From NCBI GenBank assembly GCA_009809945.1, contig WTPW01000442.1, forward strand, positions 352,422-416,421: a stretch of 64,000 nucleotides of DNA, read 5' to 3'. Position numbers and translations under genes: made by a program. The first letter of the stretch is position 1; the number at the start of each line of letters is the position of its first letter. Positions 36,088-47,492 of this stretch are shown one piece after another. Below the pieces are notes generated by a model. That model did not search any database. It was not told the origin of the DNA and saw nothing but the letters and a program-made list of their open reading frames with translations. The DNA is from Gigaspora margarita (lineage: Eukaryota; Glomeromycota; Glomeromycetes; Diversisporales; Gigasporaceae).

Positions 36088-37550
36088 CATTAGCAAATTT
36101 ATAATAGCGTAATCTTATATAAGGTCTTACGAACCGTAATATAAGCCAAATATTACAAAATATATTTTGAAATATTTCAAAATATCAAATTTTCGAAATA
36201 TTACGAAAGTAATTTCAAAATATTTTGAAATATATTACGAAATATTTCAAACCACTTTCAAAATATTTTAGGACTAGAAAACCAAACCGGATTAGTAGAT
36301 CTGTAACCTGGATCGTGCATTAGACTAATTTTTTGAAATAGTTCGAAATAAGTTCAATGATGTTCAAATTTTGTACTACAAGATCAGATTAGATCTTTTG
36401 TTTAATATAGTTTATTGTTTTTTTTTCACTTTTTTGGTTTTATTTCATTTTTTATTTTCATTTCATTTTTTGTTTTCATTTCAGCACTTTACAAGAAAAC
36501 AAACAACTTTCGAAACCTTGTGCATGCCAACTAAGACTTCTGAAACTTTCAAGAACACACAACTGAATTCTCTAGCAATTTCTAAATTTTCGGGAACACT
36601 TCTTTAAAGAAATGGGCACAAGTAAGTTTTTTGCAAAAGAAATTATTCAAGTAGCGATTTATCCTGATGAGAATCAGTTAAAGTCTGCTGTAGATAAATA
36701 CGTACAGACAAATTATAAAGATAATGTAAGTTTTTGCAAGTTCTTGCAAGGTTTTGCTTTATTTATTTTTTCATTTCGTGTTTTTTTTGTTTTTGTTTTT
36801 TTTGGTTTATTTTTAAAATTTTTTTTATTAATTTATTTTATTTCAGCACTTTGCAAGAACAGAACCCTTACTTTCTGGCACTTTGCAAGAAAACCAACTC
36901 AGACTTTTTTTGGCACTTTGCAACTTTTTTGGTATTTTGCAAGAACCTTTTGCAATTTCTGAATTTGCAAAAACACAAACTTTTACTTCAGAGAAATGAA
37001 GATATGGGACTTTATTTAATTTTTTTATTAGTTTGCTTACACTTTTTGTTTTTTCATTTTTTTTTTTTACTTATTTTTTTAATTTTATTTTATTTTATTT
37101 ATTTCTGACTTCTTCGATACTTTGCGACTTTTCTGGCACTTTTTCTGGACTTTGCAAAATATACTAGATTTCTTCAGTGATTTGCAAGAACACCAACACT
37201 TCTGAGAAATGGTTTTTTATTTTTTTTTACTTTGAAGTATTTAGAAAAAGAGAGTGAAATGAAGATTATAGCCAAAACAAAAGTAGCAGTCAAAGCGAAG
37301 ACAATAGAAAACAAAGAAGCAAAGATAATAGCTAACTGTGGAGTGAGTGAAAATAAGTGTGTAGGGCTAGTTTTTTATATATAGTAATGGAATTAGATGT
37401 GATGAAGTGCGAAAGTGTTTAAAATATTTGTAATCATACTATATAATAATGTAATATATAATAAAGTATGTAATATTAATTAAAAATATATACTTAATAA
37501 ATACAAAATATAATGTATAATAATAATAAATATTAAATATATTGAAAAAT
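36088..37550 (+). mobile_element. T-rich CATCAGC-TIR element, copy E, carrying an exon fragment
   Basis: Left end CATTAGCAAATTTATAATAG, followed by the same subterminal set as C and D (reduced TTAYATAAG). Body blocks at 36,275 (AACCAAACCGGATTAGTAG), 36,380 (GATCAGATTAGATCTTTTG) and GGCACTTTGCAAGAA units at 36,845-36,930. The right end is missing: similarity fades near 37,550. Positions 36,622-36,725 hold a 104-bp piece absent from the other copies and related to exon 3 of genes X and Y. Confidence 0.82.
36622..36725 (+). pseudogene. Captured exon-3 fragment of the X/Y gene family
   Basis: Open codons reading FFAKEIIQVAIYPDENQL then KSAVDKYVQTNYKDN, followed directly by GTAAGT, a 5' splice-site consensus. 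This matches exon 3 of gene Y (ARILIEKSIYPTEDQIKSE, then YVWANYEDN) and gene X (AKRLIVKNIYPMDDQFK). Direct repeats GTAAGTTTTTTGCAA (36,622-36,636) and GTAAGTTTTTGCAA (36,726-36,739) flank it. It has no stops, so it derives from a less decayed paralogue than X or Y. Alternative: a remnant of the element's own protein. Confidence 0.72.
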
Positions 37551-37932
37551 GTGAGTGATGAATTATTAAACTAACTATCAATATTCTAGAAATTTAAATT
37601 AGACTATTCATGAATTCTTCTTATAAACTTAAATATGAGCATAAGTTCGCATTAATTTGAAATAAATTGATTTAAAATGTTTATTATATAAAATAAGATG
37701 AATAGGAAAATTACAATTAAATATTCAAAATATTTTTATCTTTAATTCATTTAGTGTGTTAAAAAATTTTGAAATAGTTCGCATTTTTGGTTTATATACT
37801 GTCTATTGATCTTATTTTTAATTACTACAAAATTAGTATTTTCGAAATAAATTAGAATTATTTTAAATGTTGTGAAATAAATTAAATTTTTTTAAGTATA
37901 TATATAAACAACCTTTATCCATACTAAATTTA

Positions 37933-38574
37933 TTGATATGTAAGGGCTTATTAGAAGCGAATAAAAAAGTTTTAATAAGTAAAATTTTTATCATTTTAGA
38001 AATTTAATTGTAGGTCTAATAATTAATTATATGAATTTTTTTCACAACATTACGAGACCATTGACAGTAATAAACAAAGTAATCAAAAGTCAAATAGTAA
38101 ACAGTAAGCGTAAACTAATATGTAATAAATTCAAAATATTTTAAAATAAATAGAATCATATTTATTTACTTCAAAATATTGAGTTAAAATATTTATTATT
38201 AAATAATGAAATTTCGAATAACATTTAAGCGGAATGAAATGTATTATAAAAAATGATAGAGTTTAAATACAATTCGATTAAATTTGAAGCTTTTAATTCT
38301 AATTTATTCGATGTTATTCATTATTTAATAAAATATTTAATTTTGATGTTTAATTTTTTATAATATTTGCAACATTTCAAAATAATTCTCATTTAGTTAA
38401 ATTTTTCAAAGTTCACTACCATCTATTATCTATATAACTTAGTTATAATTAATTTTATTTATTTNNCAAACNTGCNAATATTTTAAAGCTTATAATTTAT
38501 TGGGCCAACGATTGACTTGCTAAAAAGGTAAAAATTTTACTTTTGTTCGCTTCTAATAAACCCTTACATATCAA
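37933..38574. mobile_element. TIR element, about 640 bp
   Basis: 29-bp inverted ends TTGATATGTAAGGG(C)TTATTAG... (37,933-37,961) and 38,546-38,574, one mismatch. AT-rich interior without coding frames. The right arm is repeated at about 38,890-38,920 because of the tandem duplication next to it. Confidence 0.6.
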
Positions 38575-39183
38575 TTACTTTAGTACTTATAAATATATTA
38601 AAAAAAAACCTAATTATATAAAAATCTAGAATGCTTCTATGTAACAATAGAATAATGCATGTTCATGAAATTTTCTATAAAATGGACATTGTTTGAAAAG
38701 TATTTCGCTTATCCTAAATATAGTAATAAAAGGTTAAAAGAATAATAGGTTGATAAGGGCTAATACATTTAAGGAAGTTGCTATATTGTGCATTGTTTTA
38801 ACTAAATCAAATTTACTTCAAAGTTATTAAAGCTTATAATTTATTGGGCCAACGATTGAGTTGCTAAAAAGGTAAAAATTTTACTTTTTTTGCTTCTAAT
38901 AAACCCCTTACATATCAATTACTTTAGTACTTATAAATATATTAAAAACTCTGATTATATAAAAATCTAGAATGCTTCTATGTAACAATAGAATAATGCA
39001 CAATATGCATGTTTGTGAAATTTTCTATAAATGGACATCATTTGATTTNAAGCAGATTAATTTATTTAAAAGTATTTCACTTATCCTAAATATAGTAATA
39101 AAGGTTATAGTTTAATAGGGGCTAATACATTTAAGGATTGCGCATTGTAAATTTACTTTGAAGTAATCAGGAGTTATTAAAAA
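38483..39183. repeat. 344-bp tandem duplication
   Basis: Copy 1 starts TTAAAGCTTATAATTTATTG at 38,483 and copy 2 at 38,827, similar through CTAGAATGCTTCTATGTAAC and GGGCTAATACATTTAAGGA. Small indels distinguish them. Non-coding; a few N in copy 1 suggest assembly difficulty. Confidence 0.85.
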
Positions 39184-39724
39184 CATTAAACGAGTATAGC
39201 AAAATAGTTCTAATGTATTTAATATATTAAATAACTTTAAATTATATAAAAATGGTTAAATTTTATTTATAAATTATAATATCCTGAAAGTTACATAAGT
39301 AATATATAAAAAATTGATTACTTTAGATAAGGGGGCTTCCAGAAATCAGCTGATTTAGGGGTGGGAGGTGGGTCAGCTGAAGTATCAGGTATAATTCTGG
39401 CTGGAATTATTAAACTCCGGCCAAAATTAAGAAAGTTTTTTTAGCCAAATTATAAATTTATTATTAAAGTTTAATAATAAATAACCTTTGATCTACAGGA
39501 CCAATTTGGATGATTTGACTACCAAAATGATCCTCTCAAAGAGAGAATTATAACAAGTCTAAAATTAGTACTTCTACAGACCAGTCTTGAACCAGACTTT
39601 AGTCAAGTCTGAGTCTGGTCTGATGGACTTGAACTTTTATATTTAGACTTTTTGAGTTTGGTCTGGATCTGTCTGAAGTCTTCAAACTAGTTTAAGTTCA
39701 AATATATTTATATGTATTTTTTTG

Positions 39725-40535
39725 TGCTGAACAAGTTTACTTAGTGCATAAAGTTAGAATTAATTAGTAAAATTTTGTAAATCATAAGATTTTATAGAAT
39801 TTTATTAATAAAATTCTATAAAATCTTATAATTCACAAATTTTTATTAATTAATTCTAATTTTATGCACTAAGTAAACTTGTTCAGCATCTAAAAATATA
39901 TCAAATTAGTATTATTTTTTTTATTTTATTTGAAATTTAGAGAAGATGCATAATTTTGGATTTTTGATCAAAAAAGTCAAATTTAAGTCTCTTTTCTTCA
40001 AATTTCAAGTAAAATAAGAATGTTTCTGCCAATTTAATGTATTTTTAGGTTCTGAACAAGTTCACTTAGTGCATGAAATTAGAATTAATTAGTAAAACTT
40101 TGTAAATCTGAGATTTTATAGAATTTTATTAATAAAATTCTATAAAATCATAATTCACAAAATTTTACTAATTAATTCCTACTTCATGCACTAAGTAAAC
40201 TTGTTCAGAACCTAAAAATACATTAAATTAGTAAAAATATTTTATTTTACTTGAAATTTGAAAAAAAGATGCTTAAATTTGACTTTTTGATCAAAAATCC
40301 AAAATCATGCATCTACTCTCTAAATTTCAAGTAAAATAAAAATAATTTTGTTGATATAGTGTATTTTTAGGTGTTGAACAAATTTACTTAGTGCATAAAG
40401 TTAGAATTAATTAGTAAAATTTTATGAATCATAAGATTTAATAGAATCTTATTAATAAAATTCTATAAAATCTTATAATTCACAAATTTTTATTAATTAT
40501 TTCTAACTATATGCACTAAGTAAACTTGTTCAGCT
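39725..40535. repeat. Three 165-bp palindromic units (left group)
   Basis: Units near 39,727-39,886, 40,053-40,212 and 40,372-40,535. Each starts CTGAACAAGTTTACTTAGTG, runs to a TAGAATTTTATTAATAAAAT centre and returns to CACTAAGTAAACTTGTTCAG. Spacers of about 165 bp are themselves related and alternate in orientation. Confidence 0.88.
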
Positions 40536-40779
40536 TAGAGACTGGATCCGTCCAAAAAAATCCAACCTAGGTAACCCGCTGGGTTAAACCTGTAGGTCAC
40601 TTGGGTAATTAACGGGTTGACCCAGGTAGAAATTTTGTATAGGTCAACCCGGTAGTATTGACCTGATTTTCACCCAAATGGCTATTGAGTTGTTTTGATT
40701 ACTATTTAAAACAGTTTGGCCATTTTGTTCGATTTCAAATCTATATAATTAAAACACAAACATCCATTTCACCTGCCAA

Positions 40780-41103
40780 TCAGGCATTTCTGATATTTGA
40801 TCCAAGATTATTATAATTTAAATATAAAGACGTTAAGGTGAAGTTCCTGCAAAGTGCTTTTATTAACCTGTTTATTTTTTGATTCATGACATTTAGAAGA
40901 AAGATACCAAGCTGAAGCTGTTTTTTGAACTTTATCAATATGCTGACCGTTCTTGAGAATTTGTTCATAAAGTTCTCATGCTTTGAGAGATTTCCTTGAT
41001 CAAAACATTCTTGGGCTTCATTTATCATATCTTCAATATTACCTTCTTGGATCAAAATGGTTAGATTTATTATATCAGACAAGTAAAATAGAAATAAAGT
41101 CGT
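40780..41103 (-). pseudogene. LRR / helical protein fragment captured by the hAT-type element
   Basis: Minus-strand open frame. It reads NIEDMINEAQECFDQGNLSK (helical, TPR-like), then NKFSRTVSILIKFKKQLQ, then IKALCRNFTLTSLYLNYN followed by NLG, which is a leucine-rich-repeat unit (LxxLxLxxNxLG). Its N-terminal end is cut by the MITE at 41,106. A piece of a kinase/LRR-type protein of the kind expanded in mycorrhizal fungi is likely; too short for a firm family. Confidence 0.5.
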
Positions 41104-41105
41104 TA

Positions 41106-41519
41106 GGCTTCCGCAAAAATTACCTGTGCGATTTTGGAATTTTTGAAGGCTATAAAACCAATATTGCACAATTGGTGCTTGAACCGAAATCAGTATGTGG
41201 AATTAGCATGAAAAACTCGCTTTCGGAAAACATGCTTCATTTATACCTCACGTGTGCTTGCTGCTAGCAGCAGGCCTTTAAAGACAGACGGGTACGGGCC
41301 TGAGAGCTTGGGCCTGAGCCTGTCAAAAAAATACCCGTCTGACTTTAAAGGGCTGCTGCTAGCAGCAAGTGCACGTGAGGTATAAATGAAGCATGTTTTC
41401 CGAAAGTGGGTTTATCATGCTAATTCCACATACCGACTTTGGTTCAAGCACCAATAGTGCAACATTGGTTTTACAGCCTTCAAAAATTCTAAAATCGCAC
41501 GGGTAATTTTGCGGAAGCC
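41106..41519. mobile_element. 414-bp MITE with about 165-bp inverted arms
   Basis: Ends GGCTTCCGCAAAAATTACC and, inverted, GGCTTCCGCAAAATTACC; the arms stay alike through GCATGCTTCATTTATACC-type sequence almost to the centre, where GACGGGTA / TACCCGTC closes the hairpin. TA on both sides (41,104-41,105; 41,520-41,521). High arm identity implies a young copy. It splits the captured gene pieces. Confidence 0.9.
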
Positions 41520-41622
41520 TAGAAGTTGTAATGTCGACCGAATTTACAAGTACAGTTGGATCATCTTGACGACTTGAGAAAGAATTGCTATTTTGAGTTA
41601 ATACATCACTAGGATTATGTGA

Positions 41623-41880
41623 CTCAAAGTTTCGTTGAAATAAGTTGTTTCAAAGTATCAAGAATTCCTTTTGTTTCTGGACAATTTGCAGGATCGCTAT
41701 CCCAACATCATTTGTAAAGTTCAATATATGTAGGTTGTGTGCTCCTTTTCTGTTTTCTTGACATATGTGAAAACGGAGGGCCATTTTTGATTCCAATGTA
41801 TTTATTATAAAAACTTCTTTATATTCGAAACTTTATTTTTTATCAAGATCTGCTGGTTGGCAAGAACAATCTTTGCCATA
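41623..41880 (-). pseudogene. Protein-kinase C-lobe fragment captured by the hAT-type element
   Basis: Minus strand, two frames. YGKDCSCQPADLDKK recalls the DxG-LCxPA segment after the catalytic loop of fungal TKL-like kinases. Then NGPPFSHMSRKQKRSTQPTY and IELYK-stop-CWDSDPANCPETKG, followed by ILDTLKQLI, match the kinase subdomain X-XI signature (GxPPF..., CWxxDPxxRP). The stop inside YK-stop-CW is TGA. The activation segment between the pieces is missing. The CWDxDPxxRP tail is a strong marker; exact subfamily is not determined. Confidence 0.62.
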
Positions 41881-42489
41881 AATTTTATAAATTTTATACA
41901 GACTAAACACCAAGCATACTTATACTAGATATGCATTCGAACGAAAACTTAATTTTGGATGCACTGACACGTTTAAAATACATTTGCAAAAAAAATATCA
42001 ATATAATTATCATTATATTACTAATCATTTCCAAATCAAAGTTTTTAACTGCCGAAATCAAAAATTTGTTGAATCAACAAATAATCATTCGGTCAATTTT
42101 TTACCTGATGTCCCAAAGTTAATGAAAACTGCTATAAACCAAGTAATTAAACTGCATTGCATAAGCAATACAAGATATGCTAGTTAACTCAATGAGTTTA
42201 ACCCACGGGTTTAACCTATAGTTGACCCATTAATCTTTACCCGGGTTGGTATAATTCAACCCAAATACCTGACCCACCTGTGGGTTATCCAGGTAATATC
42301 TACTTGGGTCCAGTCTCTAGTTCAGCTCCTAAAAATACACCAAATCAGCAGAATTAATTATAATTTACTTGAAATTTAGAAAATAGATGCATAATTTTTA
42401 ATTTTTGATCAAAAAGTAAAATTTAAGCATCTTTTCTTCAAATCTAAAGTAAAATAAAAATATTTCTGCTGATTTAATATATTTTTAGG

Positions 42490-42980
42490 TTCTGAACAAG
42501 TTTACTAAGTGCATAAAGTAAGAATTGATTAGTAAAATTTTGTAAATCATGAGTTTTATAGAATTTTATTAATAAAATTCTATAAAATCTCATGATTCAC
42601 AAAGTTTTACTAATTAAATCTAACTTAATGCACTAAGTAAACTTGTTCAAAACCTAAAAATATATTAAATCAGTAGTGTTGTTTTTATTTTACTTGAAAT
42701 TTGAAGAAAAGATGCTTAAATTTGACTTTTTTGATTAAAAATCCAAAATTATGCGTCTATTCTCTAAATTTCAAGTAAAATAAAATTAATTCTGCTAATT
42801 TGATGTATTTATAGGTGCTGAACAAGTTTACTTAGCACATAAAGTTAGAATTAATTAATAAAAATTTGTAAATTATAAGATTTTATAGAATTTTATTAAT
42901 AAAATTCTATAAAATCTTATAATTCATAAAATTTTACTAATTAATTCTAACTTTATGCACTAAGTAAACTTGTTCAGCAC
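42490..42980. repeat. Two 165-bp palindromic units (right group)
   Basis: Units near 42,490-42,652 and 42,818-42,978, the same palindrome as at 39,725-40,535, with related spacers (ATTTCAAGTAAAATAA both orientations). The two groups were one array before the hAT-type insertion. Confidence 0.88.
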
Positions 42981-44822
42981 CAAAAAATACATATAAATAT
43001 ATTCAAACTCAGACCAGTCTGCAGACTTCAGACCAGACCCAGACTTGACTCATATTATATTTTATAATTTATTAAATAAACATTATATAATACAAATCTA
43101 TATCGACTTTATGATCTAGTGATTGGATTTTTTATAATTTTGGACTTGTTAGAATCCTTACTTTGAGAGGATTATTTTGGTGGTTAAATCATCTAAATTG
43201 GTTCAGTAGAACAAAATTATTTATTTTTAAAATCGATATATTTATAATAATAATTTTAAATAAATATAAAATTTGATTGGCTAATGGGGGTATCAGGTGT
43301 GGGGGAGTGGGTCTGGCCTCAGACAATTTATTAATAAAAATAAATTAGCTGATTTCTGGAAGCCCCCTAAAGCAAATATATTTAAATACATTTGTAGTTA
43401 ATAAGAAATAATTAAAGATAACTTGATATATGCAGATTAATTTGATTACGTTAGAATTATCTTGAAAATATTTAAATAAATTTAATTTCCCTATCTTCCT
43501 CTTCATAATTTTCTTATCAACTTCATTTAATAACTAAAACCTTTCGTATTTTTTCTTTATTTCATATACAAATATCTACTCAAAAATTAGGAAAAAGTGC
43601 AAAAATGTCCGCTAAAAGGCGTAAAGCTTTCTTAAAAATGACAGCTAGTAGTGGCTTACCTCAGTTAGATACTGAGAAAGCCACTGCGCAGCCTATCAAA
43701 ACTATTGGCACAGGATCTCATTATTCTTCAAGACCTTCTGATAGTTAAAATTCAATATAATTTTTTTTATTTCGTTAATTTCTATTTATAATATTTTTAA
43801 ATTAATCTATTATTTAAAATAATTTAAGAACAAATTACTTTGGCCAAAATTAAAAATATACTTATTGGGCTATCTGAAAAAGTTGATAGATTGGAGCGAA
43901 AGATTTCAAATATAGATAGTCGTATGTTGGAAGGTTTTAATCTTTCGAATGAAACAAAATTCATTAAGGTAATTATTATTTTTATCAGTTATATAAAATG
44001 TTTATATTTAATTTAATCTAAGTTAATAATATTTTATTATAGCAAACTTGTATAGCAATAGCTAAACGACTAATAGTAAAAAACATATACCCGATGGATG
44101 ATCAATTTAAAGTTGAAACTGAGGATTACCTCTTAGAAAATAAAGCAGATTTCTATGAAGCAATGAATGATAGAGATTGGAATATATATTATGAAGATAA
44201 ACTTGCAAAACCTGTAAATTTTTTCATAAATTCGATTACTTTTGCATTGTGTTAAATTATTGCATTTTTGATTTTTTGAATCCCTTCGTATATTTTTATA
44301 TTTTTTATTTAATTTCCAAATCATTATCATTATATATCACTTTTTTGATTGTTTTCATTTTAACATTTCTTTCTTATTCTTACTTTTTTTGTTTTATTCA
44401 TTTTTTTATATTTTTGATTTTTTGTCGCTTATTTCAATTTTTTGATTTATCTTCATTTATTTTAAATTATGTTTCTTAAAATATTAATGTATTTCGAATT
44501 AATTCGAACTGATTTAAATTCATTCGCATAAATTTATTTTTAGCTCCTATCTCAGCATCGATCTTGCAGAAGTCGAGTTTCTTCAAAAATTAAGGAATCA
44601 GTTTTTGCCATTTTTGGGGAGACCCTCTTAGACCCAATTAACACAAACACCATGCCACAAACTATTATGGCATGAAAACAATCCAATAAAACAAAACTAT
44701 GCTACAGAAAACTTTTTAAATCTATAGATAAAGATAATACCACTGAGACCTACTTTATACGCATACTTGCGAGGGCATGGCCAAATGTTATACCTACTAA
44801 TATGCAATTGGCATACACAATA

Positions 44823-45138
44823 CCGTATATTCTCAAAAATAAGCAACCTTTTTTGGGGCAAAAATTACATGAAAAAGCGGAGGGTTGCTTATTTTCAAAT
44901 TGTTAAATTTTTTGAAAAATTGAAAAATGTACTAATAAAAAATTATCCAAATAATATGAAATTTTTACTATAAGTGTATTTTTGTGTCTTTAACAAGTTT
45001 ACTTAATAGCACTTTTGAGATTTACTTAGTAAAATTTAGACTTTTATATATAGCAACTGCTAACACATTTTTTGAGATTTTTGAAAAAAATCAGGGGGTT
45101 GCTTATTTTTGGAGTTGCTTATTTTCGGGAATCTACGG
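44823..45138. mobile_element. TA-flanked MITE, copy 2 (316 bp), in exon 4 of gene X
   Basis: Ends CCGTATATTCTCAAAAATAA / CCGTAGATTCCCGAAAATAA (inverted), TA at 44,821-44,822 and 45,139-45,140. Same family and almost same length as 23,894-24,207, including the internal AATAAAAAATTATCCAAAT-type block. Removing it and one TA joins ...LAYT to ITVCQILLNEHYEKL, which matches gene Y, so it is a real insertion in coding sequence. Confidence 0.92.
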
Positions 45139-45649
45139 TAACAGTATGCCAAATATTGCTAAATGAACATTATGAAAAGCTCACTATGAGTGATGAATAA
45201 CCAAAAATAGACTAAATAAAAACATAGTAAGTAAAATATAATTAATTATATTAAAAGAATTTTTTGGACAACTCTCCCCTGCAGATCCCTCGACCAGAAA
45301 TTCCAGGAAGGAAAACGTGGGAAAATGAGAAAAGTCTGCAAGATAACGACACTTGGGGCCTTAAGTAAAAAGAAAGGGCTCAAGAAGTTGTATTAGTACT
45401 CTACAGAAAAGCGGAAAAGACGGCTTGGTTAGCAAGTAACGGCAAGAAACCCCAAAGTCGCAAAGAAAATTCGCAAAAAAGTGGGGAATTCTGCTACCCC
45501 ATTCCTGTAGATCTGTTTGGTTATGCAAAACAAGAAGAGTGTAAACAACAAACACGTGCGATAAGTCTCTAGTAAGCGTGATATTAAAGGCACGAAATAT
45601 AGAAAGTTCTAGAATAACTAAACGACACAATAGAGGTACAGGTGCCATT

Positions 45650-47467
45650 ATGACCAAACCCAAATATAGAGTAGTACCGGGCTATCTGCTCGACAAGGTG
45701 CTACAAAGATCCGGTGACTACCTGGGGCAATTAGGAAATGCAGAACTAATTGAGGCGCTAGAAAGTACAAAAATCGAACAAATAAGAGCTGACAAATACA
45801 CAGCCTTATTATTTGCGGCAGATGCAGAAGAAATTGCTGCAGTGAGAATTTTAGGAGAGGTTATAAAAGAGATTGAGAAGAAGAGTAGGCTTGCAGAGTT
45901 TAGATACAAGCCAAAAGGAAATACCCCGCTGCAGGAATCGGCTGAAGCAAATACAAATAATGTAGAAGAAGAAGAAAACGCCCAAAACAAAGCGAACCAC
46001 ACGGGAAGAGAGGAGCAAAAGAGAAGGGAATTTCAAGAAGTAAAGAAAAGGAAATCAATAGCTGAAGCTGCGAAAGAAGCAAAAAAGGTGCTATTAATGG
46101 AGAAAGGTAGTCTAGATATAGAAAAGAAAATAGAAAGTCAATGGCGAAAAGTAAGAGAAGGTAAAATGAAGCCATCAGGTGCAGGAATGAAGACACTCAG
46201 CCCAATTCAAGAAGGGAAACAGAAAAGTAATGAAGCAGAAGATGGAAACAGTGGAAACTGGGAGCAGCCTATAGAAATAGGAGGGACACCGCTAGAACAA
46301 AGTGCTTGGGCACCACACAATAGGCCATGTGTTGACCAAGCGCCGGCGATTGCAAGAATCCTAGTATGTAAAGTTCCCGGTGAGACGAAGGAAGAAAGGA
46401 CTAAAATGGTCAAATGGGTATTACGAGATAGTATACATGTCACAAAAATAGACGAGGTGTTTGCAAAAGGTAATGCATGGGTAGAAATTACCTTCGACTG
46501 TAAAATAGGTCAGAAAGAAGCCATAGACCATACAAACAGAAAAGATGAAGGTTGGTTTAAGATAATTCCAGATGAGATACCAGAGATAAAAAGAGAAAGA
46601 GAGATACAAAAAGGTCCATGGAAGGAGCCAAAAAAGGTTAACCAACCCAAAGGAGACCAAGACACCAAAACACTAAGTAAAAAAGAGGAAGAAAAGCGAA
46701 TGACTGTGCTTACAATATAGGACCTTCCCGAAAGAATAAGTAAACAAGAAGTAGAGAATTTGAGCAGAAAAATTGGTAGCGTGGGAAGTGTTCAAATCAA
46801 GCGCAGTAGAAACAGGGCACTAGCGATAGTAGAAATAAATGAGAACATTGTAGAAGAGCTCATTCCGTGGGTGGTACCCATAGGAAATGGTAAACTTGCC
46901 AGAGTATCAACTGGAAGAGAAGACCATAAAAAAAGAGACTCAAGGCACCAGCACATAACAAAGTTACATGGAATTCCAGAAGGAGCCTCAGAGACATTGT
47001 TACTCCGCAGCTTGAGACAAAAAGGAGCAAAAGCTGTATACATACCACGTAGGAGAAGCGGTAGCATGAAATGAAGTGCCGTTGTTACATTCAAAGACCA
47101 GAAGGATCTAGAAAGTGCAACAACAAAACCTATAAAATACAACAATTGGACTTTAGTATGGTCGAATGAGGAAAAGAAAAGAGAGATAGGGATAAAAAAG
47201 AGCCTCAACAAAAGAGAGGAGACGAAGACAGCTGAGGTTGAAGAAGGAGAAACAGAAACAGAGAAAATAGATGGAAAAGAGAAAACAGAGGTTTTGACAA
47301 AGAACAAGAGCATTAATAGAGAAAACCACAAGAAACTAGGCGCAAAGCAGTATGACGAGAAAGAGGTTCAAGCAAGACTGGACAGCCATCAAGAAACCCT
47401 ACTGAAAATAATGGAAAGGCTGGAAGAAATTAGTGCTAGGTGGGTGGAACCCACTCAGCGCTCCTAA
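45650..47467 (+). pseudogene. LINE-3 ORF1 (RNA-binding protein), two in-frame stops
   Basis: About 605 codons from the ATG (MTKPKYRVVPGYLLDKVL). Order: a helical N-terminal part, a Lys/Glu-rich coiled-coil-prone middle (about residues 100-200), then three RRM-like segments: ARILVCKVPGETKEERTKMV; MTVLTI-stop-DLPERISKQE with RALAIVEINENIV; and HITKLHGIPEGASETLLL with SAVVTFKDQKDL. The stops are TAG at 46,718 and TGA at 47,072; the first sits where an RRM strand I/L-T-I-x-(D/N)-L-P favours Trp. ORF1 proteins of this LINE group bind element RNA. Conserved hydrophobic RNP-like strands rather than a CCHC knuckle define it here. An upstream in-frame GTG at 45,578 could extend it. Confidence 0.75.
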
Positions 47468-47492
47468 GGGCGCCCAAGTTGATCAAGCGGAC

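Larger units (their letters stand above)
40536..42319. mobile_element. hAT-type element carrying host gene pieces (Pack-like), 1.8 kb
   Basis: Ends TAGAGACTGGATCCG and, inverted, TAGAGACTGGACCCA, with GGGTTRACC-rich subterminal sequence on both sides. Exact 8-bp target duplication GTTCAGCT at 40,528-40,535 and 42,320-42,327; eight bases is the hAT hallmark. The interior is not transposase but fragments of cellular genes on the minus strand: a protein-kinase C-terminal piece (41,623-41,880) and a leucine-rich-repeat piece (40,780-41,103), separated by a MITE. Gene capture by a TIR element, as in Pack-TIR elements of plants, is inferred. Confidence 0.8.
39331..43367. mobile_element. PIF/Harbinger-like non-autonomous element, 4.0 kb, with nested insertions
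   Basis: Ends GGGGGCTTCCAGAAATCAGC / GCTGATTTCTGGAAGCCCCC, with TAA at 39,328-39,330 and 43,368-43,370. Subterminal zones also pair: TACCAAAATGATCCTCTC (39,520) with the inverted GAGAGGATTATTTTGGTG (43,170), and AGTCTGGTCTG blocks at 39,600-39,680 with 43,005-43,045. The middle is an array of 165-bp palindromes split by a hAT-type element at 40,536-42,319. No transposase. It sits about 240 bp upstream of gene X. Confidence 0.85.

Noticed and set aside
46792-47331. 179-codon minus-strand frame
   Set aside because: Shadow of LINE-3 ORF1, Leu/Ser-rich because the plus strand is Lys/Glu-rich.
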